Shown piece after piece: positions 6,641 to 11,090 of a DNA stretch of 11,090 nucleotides (position 1 is the first letter of the stretch; each line of letters begins with the position of its first letter). A model generated the notes under the pieces. It was not told the DNA's origin. It saw nothing but the letters and a program-made list of their open reading frames with translations, and did no database searches. Origin of the DNA: Nitrososphaerales archaeon TH526 (GTDB lineage Archaea; Thermoproteota; Nitrososphaeria; Nitrososphaerales; Nitrososphaeraceae); contig JAATVR010000469.1 of assembly GCA_014523665.1 (NCBI GenBank), positions 1-11,090 of the forward strand, read 5' to 3'. The position numbers and the translations under genes are program-made.

Positions 6641-7189
6641 TCATTCTTCTGCTCCTGCAGACCTTCTGAGCCTTTCACATTCTTGCCTGTATGCTTCCTC
6701 TTCTTCTGGTGTCATTTTCCATACCCTAATCTTAGTGCCTGGTCTAACACCAAACCTATCTTCATTAATAACTTTCTGCATAGGAGTTCTATGCAAGTCT
6801 GGTGCTGCCTTATAATACTCGTTTATGGTACTTACCGTACTAAGAATATCACTTAGAATCTTTGCCCTATACATATCTTCCTTTGTTATGTGTTCTTTAT
6901 CAACTATTTCACACTGCTTTCTGAGGATTAGTTTTGCCGTGTCCAAACATTGTTTATAGTAATAGGTAAAGTCTGATTTGGTAATGTCATAAATGAACTC
7001 TTGCGAGATCAACTTTAAGGCTTTAACATCCTTTGAAATAGTAGTATTATCTACTCCTAACTTTGCTGCTATATTTACTTCGGACATACCTTGAGCAATC
7101 ATTATGGCTACCTGGGCCCTTCGTTCTTCAATCTGATACTGCCTTGCCGTATTTTTCAACTTATTGTAGGTAGTGTGTTGACTTGTCAA
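6641..7189 (-). CDS. HTH protein, small-terminase-like paralogue
   Basis: A 182-aa protein with an N-terminal helix-turn-helix (about residues 22-57; core MSEVNIAAKLGVDNTTISKD), a helical middle (about 60-125) and a charged C-terminus (TPEEEEAYRQECERLRR) likely to form a helix. It shares with the HTH protein at 5444-5908 a pattern RRxxV...G.S...IA..L....TI..DV..L, and further on a Y..CL stretch at matching distance, so the two look paralogous. It may be the packaging DNA-recognition subunit or a regulator of the element. The start is a TTG at 7189: a stop lies two codons upstream and the first internal ATG is at residue 29, inside the HTH. TTTAAAAT near 7218-7225 would place transcription at about 7195, and GAGGT at 7202-7206 is a weak Shine-Dalgarno match. 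Confidence 0.68.
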   Translation of the reverse strand: MTSQHTTYNKLKNTARQYQIEERRAQVAIMIAQGMSEVNIAAKLGVDNTTISKDVKALKLISQEFIYDITKSDFTYYYKQCLDTAKLILRKQCEIVDKEHITKEDMYRAKILSDILSTVSTINEYYKAAPDLHRTPMQKVINEDRFGVRPGTKIRVWKMTPEEEEAYRQECERLRRSAGAEE

Positions 7190-7216
7190 GAGTTAAGTTC
7201 GACCTCTTTCACGCTC

Positions 7217-7226
7217 ATTTTAAACA
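7217..7226 (-). promoter_or_regulatory. TATA-like element before the HTH gene
   Basis: The minus strand reads GTTTAAAATG; its centre is about 32 bp before the TTG start at 7189, predicting a very short leader. A weak Shine-Dalgarno-like GAGGT (7202-7206) lies between, 12 nt from the start codon, so initiation may be leadered or nearly leaderless. Confidence 0.35.
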
Positions 7227-7315
7227 TGTTTGATTTCCAAATACTTAACTTTGAATGTCTGGCAGGCCTTGTTATATGTTACTTCTACTAAGTGCTGGAG
7301 GCCCAGATAAGTCTG
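7220..7315 (-). pseudogene. Start-less 31-codon frame, possible gene fragment
   Basis: Between two TAA stops a frame of 31 codons reads QTYLGLQHLVEVTYNKACQ and ends KVKYLEIKHV. It has no ATG, GTG or useful TTG and lies in the same frame as the following HTH gene, separated from it by two stops. It may be the tail of a deleted gene or a lost N-terminal extension. Weak support: it rests on composition only. Confidence 0.18.
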
Positions 7316-7340
7316 TTAATGCACTCAGCATTAAGGAGGA

Positions 7341-7374
7341 TAAAAAACGAGTAAGCAGTCCTGAAGGGGGGACT
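7341..7374 (-). terminator. Candidate terminator after the 53-aa gene
   Basis: On the minus strand, AGTCC/GGACT arms (7370-7374 and 7357-7361) flank an 8-nt C-rich loop and overlap the stop codon of the 53-aa gene; about 10 nt later comes a T6 run (GTTTTTTATCC, 7342-7347). Archaeal transcription ends at T tracts, so the replication-like upper part of the cluster may end here. Confidence 0.4.
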
Positions 7375-7534
7375 AAAATTTGTTCCGTAGTTTCATAGCA
7401 AAATCAATCCTCTGATTGAGATCTTTCTGAAAATCGCGTACTATGTTCACGAATTTTTCATCCTTAGTCAGAATCGAAAGAGTATTCATCGGGTCTGTTG
7501 CCTCTGGGTTTTTAGGGTTTAAGAGTATCTTCAT
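7373..7534 (-). CDS. 53-aa protein of unknown function
   Basis: A complete frame from ATG 7534 to TAG at 7373-7375. The product, beginning MKILLNPKNPEATDPMN and continuing with LTKDEKFVNIVRDFQKDL, is charged, predicted helical in its second half, and well balanced in composition. It starts 12 bp after, and in the same frame as, the final stop (TAA, 7547-7549) of the disrupted large gene, so it was probably co-transcribed with it. No Shine-Dalgarno site is obvious. I recognise no family. Operon position, a clear start and a terminator-like structure at its end support a real gene more than length does. Confidence 0.5.
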   Translation of the reverse strand: MKILLNPKNPEATDPMNTLSILTKDEKFVNIVRDFQKDLNQRIDFAMKLRNKF

Positions 7535-7546
7535 AATTAGAACTTT

Positions 7547-9368
7547 TTAATGAAGAGTAATATTCCCCTCCAGGAAGCGATCCGGAGGTGAATCGCTATA
7601 AGCTGAGAGCCTTAATGCCATGCAACTATCTCTTAGATAAGCGCTAATCAATTCCCTTACTTTATAACTTGCACCCGCAGCAATGAATCCCCCATCCGGA
7701 TGCTCCCTCACCTTTGTTTTTCCTGATGTTAGCTCTACCAAGGTTTCTTTTTTGAAACAAGGGTACAGTAAAGTCTTAAAAATTGAATAATCTCCATGAT
7801 TCTCGAGGATTGAAGGTAGCAGTACACTTAGAGCTAGAGTAGCGTAATTTTGAAGAAATACCTGAAATAATCCTGCCTCAGATATTCGATAGTATATAGC
7901 TCCGCACTACCGACATCATCATCGTCATCATTATCGTTATTCTTATCCTTTGATTCAGAGTCGGCAAGACGGGTCATAACCTTGTTTTGATATGCAAATG
8001 CACTCCCTCGGACTCTAGAAAGGAATATTGCGAGATTGGCCATCATTTCTTTGGCACTCTGCTCGTCCTGTTTTTTGTTCCAGTCTATGACTCGCTTGAC
8101 CATCCTTGGCCGTGATTCTATCTTTGACTCTAAATCCGAGTTTGAGTCTGTATCTGTATCTTCGATTGTACTTTCCTCCTCTCCTGTTTTGTTCTTTAGA
8201 TGTTCATTGATTTCCTTAAGTGACGGACAAAATTCTAACCAGGTCAGATAAGAAATAACTGAATCATGAACTAGTTGCTTTCGTATTTCGAAATCATCTA
8301 GATCGTAATCGTCAAGTATGTCTTACTGCGTTGTCTCCTTAGAGTTTGAAGTAAAGAAGTAAAGTTTAGGACCTAAACTAGATAATATCCTATGAAAGTG
8401 GGGAGGGGTATTAACTACCGCTCCTATCATAGTAAACATTAACTTGCCGGATACTCTCCTGTCTCCATAAAGACCTGAATGAGTCTTTAGGCCGTTTCCA
8501 TCTGCTAACCTAATGAGGGTACTGAGTGCATCTACTAGGATAGCCTCAGGCTGCATAAAGATAGGCGCTAAATCGGGTATAAGAAATAAGGAATCTTGCA
8601 TCTCTGATAAGATCGATGCTTTCTAGTTCTGTAGGGTCGTCTTTTGCTGCATGAGTCACCCAAGAATGATTTGATATTTTGTGTTCTGTTAGGAAATCCT
8701 TTCAACATATCCATCTTAAAAGTCTTCCAATCTCCAGGATTGTTTATCTGAATCGTGATAAGAGGCAGTGTGATGTTTCGGATGTGTTGGATGCCATGAA
8801 CTGTTAAGACAAGTTCGATAGATTCCCAGGCGTCTGGAGTCTGTTCTTTGATAGTATTACGCATTGTATCAAAGCGCTTCTGCCTTTCCATTTCCCACAT
8901 TTCTAAGGTTATATCCTTGTACTGTTTGCGCAGTTTACTAATCGCATTAATGATTAGTTGAGTTTCTTTCCATTCTTCAAGTCCCTCCTTTGGCCTTTTA
9001 GTTACCTTACCAGTCTTATTGTCAAGGACATATTCAAGCAGTAACTCTGTTATTTTCAGGCAGTAAAATGCGATCAGACGATTGTCAACTTGACGCGACT
9101 CAAGCCCGACTCTCATTTTTTCGATGCTCTTAGCATAGTTCTTTTGATAAAATGGAAATAAGACCATCTGGTCGTTTTGACCATCGTGGAGGGTTAGGGT
9201 TGCGTTCTCATCTTTTATTCTGAATCCCTCAATGCCCTGGTCTTTTAACTCCTGGGAAATGGGGAAGACAAAATCTATGCCTTTAGCGTTACCATTCCCG
9301 TTACCAATGCCGTTTTTGCTACCACCACCACTCCTACTATTACTATTTCCATTTCCATAGCCTGCCAT
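7547..9368 (-). pseudogene. Large P-loop NTPase-like gene broken by 3 frameshifts and a stop
   Basis: A ~607-codon gene recoverable in pieces. Frame 1 runs from ATG 9368 to about 8702: a Gly/Asn/Ser-rich start (residues 1-30), helical segments, then ITIQINNPGDWKTFK (about 204-218), which resembles a P-loop with KT kept but the preceding Gly replaced. An extra A in an A-run at 8700-8702 shifts to frame 2 (FLTEHKISNHSW, DPTELESIDLIRDARF), and a further shift near 8581-8592 to frame 3 (LIPDLAPIFMQPEAILVD, THSGLYGDRR, MFTMIGAVVNTPPH, LSSLGPKLYFF). A TAA at 8323-8325 interrupts that frame, which continues through DILDDYDLDD and an acidic Asp run to 7834. A last shift between 7834 and 7906 leads into 119 open codons (SILENHGDYSIF, LVELTSGKTKVREH) ending at 7547. 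The middle resembles ATPases of replication or partition modules in archaeal and bacterial elements, but I cannot name the family. GGAGG at 9384-9388 is 15 nt before the ATG. Confidence 0.72.
7911..7945. repeat. GAT/GAC trinucleotide-type run coding for Asp/Asn
   Basis: On the minus strand a run of GAT, GAC and AAT codons encodes an acidic stretch (KNNDNDDDDD) in the broken NTPase gene. Such runs vary in length by slippage, and this one lies just before the third frameshift of the gene. Confidence 0.5.
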
Positions 9369-9374
9369 TCTCTA

Positions 9375-9479
9375 CTATGGAATCCTCCTTTCTTTGTCAG
9401 TCTGCTCGTAATCTTTTAGCTCTTGGGGGATTTCAATGGTAATATCAAAAGCCAGTTCGCGCTCTGCTCTAGTAGACAA
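9375..9479 (-). CDS. Possible 34-aa ORF before the NTPase gene
   Basis: A TTG at 9479, preceded in frame by a stop, opens 34 codons (LSTRAERELAFDITIEIPQ... ending DKERRIP) that fill the gap between the Cys-rich gene (stop at 9486) and the NTPase gene (ATG at 9368). The composition is protein-like and the tight packing on both sides fits an operon. Its final codons contain the GGAGG that might serve the NTPase gene. The non-ATG start and short length keep confidence low. Confidence 0.3.
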   Translation of the reverse strand: MSTRAERELAFDITIEIPQELKDYEQTDKERRIP

Positions 9480-9485
9480 CCATTA

Positions 9486-9752
9486 TCACCGTTCAGATTC
9501 GTTCTGTCTCGTTCGCTGTTTCCCATTGGTAAGTTGATGACATCTACAGGAACATTTGATAAGGTAAGTACAGGTAAAATCTAGATACTCTCCTGTACAC
9601 TCTCGGTGACTTGGAGTTAAACAAACAGTAACGGTCTGTATGTGGATAATTTCGTCAGAACCAAGAGCAGAAGCAGTACTAGTACCTTTGTCATGCTGTC
9701 CATTAGCACTACCACCACTAAGTTTATCTTCCAGGGAGTCGATATTAGCCAT
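9486..9752 (-). CDS. Small Cys-rich, probable zinc-binding protein
   Basis: An 88-aa protein. The first half is polar and low in complexity (SGGSANGQHDKGTSTASALG); the second half holds C44, C52, C61 and the cluster KCSCRCH (C67, C69, C71, H72), a spacing that suggests one or two bound zinc ions. The family is not recognised, and a DNA- or protein-binding adaptor is a guess. A GTG at 9770 could add six residues, but the ATG at 9752 is preferred because it overlaps the stop of the upstream zinc-ribbon gene in ATGGCTAA, a typical translational-coupling arrangement. The next ORF begins only 6 bp after its stop. The tail (GKQRTRQNESER) is basic and probably disordered. Confidence 0.55.
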   Translation of the reverse strand: MANIDSLEDKLSGGSANGQHDKGTSTASALGSDEIIHIQTVTVCLTPSHRECTGEYLDFTCTYLIKCSCRCHQLTNGKQRTRQNESER

Positions 9753-10032
9753 AACCAGTATCGTTCTCACCTACAGTAAGTGCAGCGGTTCTGGGTCTAG
9801 GTATTGCAGAACGGTCATTATCACGAGCTTGGCGGTTCGCATCATGACCAGTCTGCAATGTCGCTTTTGAAATCGCTATTCTTCTTTTGAAATTGATTGT
9901 CACTGTTGTTCTACAAGACGGACAAGAACAGAAAGACTGATTTGCACCCATATAGAACCATTTGTACTTACATCTCTTGCATTCGATTTCTCGCGCAAAT
10001 TTGACAATCTTTTTAGATATTCCAGTTTGCAT
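9745..10032 (-). CDS. Zinc-ribbon protein
   Basis: A 95-aa protein whose N-terminal half is a zinc ribbon: a CKRC knuckle (C18, C21) followed after 15 residues by CPSC (C37, C40), with an extra C35, in the context WFYMGANQSFCSCPSCRTTV. Such small ribbons are common in archaeal proteomes and mobile elements as nucleic-acid or protein-binding modules. The second half (about 50-95) is polar, Arg/Ala/Thr-rich and probably disordered, with no domain I recognise. It is the first gene of the minus-strand cluster; its 3' end overlaps the start of the Cys-rich gene by 8 bp, so the two are probably translated together. Upstream is a 55-bp divergent promoter region. The ATG at 10032 follows TATA-like sites by 15-30 bp. 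Confidence 0.65.
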   Translation of the reverse strand: MQTGISKKIVKFAREIECKRCKYKWFYMGANQSFCSCPSCRTTVTINFKRRIAISKATLQTGHDANRQARDNDRSAIPRPRTAALTVGENDTGYG

Positions 10033-10087
10033 ATTGTCTGTAAGTTATATAGACGATCTTCTATATCCACATTCGAAGGACGTAAAT
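10033..10087. promoter_or_regulatory. Divergent promoter region
   Basis: This gap separates the minus-strand zinc-ribbon gene from the plus-strand gene. It contains two symmetric AT-rich cores, GTTATATAG (10044-10052) and TTCTATATCC (10059-10068). The second lies about 25 bp before the TTG at 10088 on the plus strand and about 32 bp before the ATG at 10032 on the minus strand, so one TATA-like core could direct both genes with very short leaders. Confidence 0.4.
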
Positions 10088-11090
10088 TTGAAACGGATTG
10101 AGCGTCAAAATACTCAAAATGTGGAGGACGTAATCTTCTTGCATTTAAGGACTCTGAGCAGAGACGAATGCTGCTTCTTATTGTTGGGATAAGTGATCCG
10201 CCACTGAAGGTTAAAGTCTTTATTCAGACAATACGTCATGACGAAACTCGCGATGAAACTACAACAAAACGCGGAACAAGGATGTCAAATGAATATAAAA
10301 TTCTCAATAAGCTTTGTCCAGTTTACTACGACAAAAACGCTGACCTGGTAGTGCGTAAAGTCTACCCGTTTGAGCACTACCATAACATCAGACAGGCAAG
10401 ACACTTATGGACAGGAGCTTTTGTCAAATTAGTGCTAGATGAAAGACTGAGAATGATTACCGGTTTCTCTGGATGCGCTACGAGAATGTAAGAAATGAGT
10501 ATCGATCTACTTCTAAGCGGTCTCTTCTAGAGGGCCATAGATTTAAAAAGATAAGAGAGCGCAATGAGTTAATAGAAAAATACTATTCAGAAGTTAATGC
10601 TTGCGAAGGTGCTATTAACTCAAGGTCTAAAAAAGATCTAAGTCTATGTCTTACCTTCCGTGGGCTTTTGGCTTACCTTTATAGTGAACACGAGTATCGT
10701 AAACCTATAGAGAATAAGAAAGACAAGTGGGACGAACAAGAAAGGCACAAAGAGAAGGCCATAAAAGGAAGAAAAGCTCGTGTTGACAGTTCCACAGAAA
10801 GGATATGTCAAGTGATACGCAACCCAAATGTAATAAAAGAAGCGCCATTCTTAAAGGATTCTCAGTTCCTCGAATGCTTAGGATTTGATGTTGTAGGTCT
10901 GTTACTACAGATTAGTCAGGAGCTCATTGACCAACTTCATATAGATGCTAATGATGATTCCTATTTAATACGAAGGGCCACAGAGAAGTATTTTGCGGAG
11001 TTTAATAGCTACTTTTTTGATGCACTACACGGCGCTGTGAAAAAAAGGTATCCCATGAATGTATCATTCATCCAGTCTGATAAAAGCTTA
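10088..11090 (+). pseudogene. Unknown protein gene in three frames, 3' end beyond window
   Basis: Three adjoining frames make one continuous product. The first starts at a TTG (10088) positioned for a leaderless transcript and reads MKRIERQNTQNVEDV to RTLSRDE. The second begins at 10168 (MLLLIVGISDPPLK; includes MSNEYKILNKL and KVYPFEHYHNIRQARHLW) and ends in nonsense after VLDERLR at about 10452. The third starts there (NDYRFLWMRYENVRNEYR) and stays open for over 210 codons to the edge, with KSLLEG-like and other highly charged helical segments (RFKKIRERNELIEK, KWDEQERHKEKAIKGRK). Each junction behaves as the loss of one A in GAAATG, giving GAATG. I recognise no family; the protein looks large, helical and cytosolic. 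A conservative alternative start is the ATG at 10282. If the shifts are sequencing errors the gene is intact; otherwise it is a pseudogene. Confidence 0.6.

Noticed and set aside
6518..6856. Plus-strand frames of 112 and 74 codons
   Set aside because: Mostly antisense to the HTH gene at 6641-7189 and rich in Phe/Cys/His as expected of a shadow frame.
8036..8251. 71-codon plus-strand frame
   Set aside because: Antisense to the broken NTPase gene; its Ser-rich composition mirrors the acidic run on the other strand.
9640..9870. 76-codon plus-strand frame
   Set aside because: Antisense to the two overlapping zinc-binding genes.
10166..10455. Classical programmed -1 ribosomal frameshifting
   Set aside because: No X-XXY-YYZ slippery heptamer at either junction and no clear downstream stem; indels or read errors are simpler.
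1..11090. CRISPR array or insertion sequence
   Set aside because: No regularly spaced direct repeats, no transposase motifs and no terminal inverted repeats with target duplications were seen.

Overview
The window looks like chromosomal DNA of a thaumarchaeon (Nitrososphaeria, probably a soil Nitrososphaera/Nitrosocosmicus-type ammonia oxidiser). This is inferred from the moderately low G+C, archaeal TATA boxes placed about 25 bp before start codons with little or no leader, scarce Shine-Dalgarno sites, and an Asn/Ser-rich secreted hydrolase. I cannot confirm the genus without a search.

Left part (1-4460): ordinary-looking genes separated by long gene-poor spacers. They are the 5' part of a membrane-anchored pentapeptide-repeat protein (minus strand, cut by the window edge), a class I SAM methyltransferase (plus) and a membrane-anchored or secreted alpha/beta-hydrolase of the lipase type (plus). 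The spacers contain only short or broken open frames, including a frameshifted remnant at 2431-2678 that overlaps a 20-bp stretch resembling the 3' end of a tRNA on the minus strand, a possible attachment-site scar.

Middle and right part (4700-10030): a minus-strand cluster that reads like a decaying integrated virus or virus-derived element. In transcription order (high to low coordinates) it holds a zinc-ribbon protein, a Cys-rich small protein coupled to it by an ATGGCTAA overlap, a possible 34-aa ORF, a ~600-codon gene broken by three frameshifts and one in-frame stop (a probable P-loop NTPase), a 53-aa protein, an HTH protein, a small secreted Asp/Asn-rich protein with its own promoter, a second HTH protein of small-terminase type, and a large-terminase ATPase that stops where the nuclease domain should begin. 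The two HTH proteins look like paralogues. No capsid, portal, protease, integrase or tail gene is visible here.

Right edge (10088-11090): a divergent plus-strand gene of unknown function, read in three frames through two apparent -1 shifts, each at the pentamer GAATG, and running off the window. The 55-bp gap between the divergent genes carries TATA-like sites that could serve both directions.

The disruptions concentrate in the element (three frameshifts, one stop and one truncation, plus two shifts in the divergent gene), while the methyltransferase and hydrolase are intact. This favours genuine decay of a mobile element, although assembly errors cannot be excluded from sequence alone.
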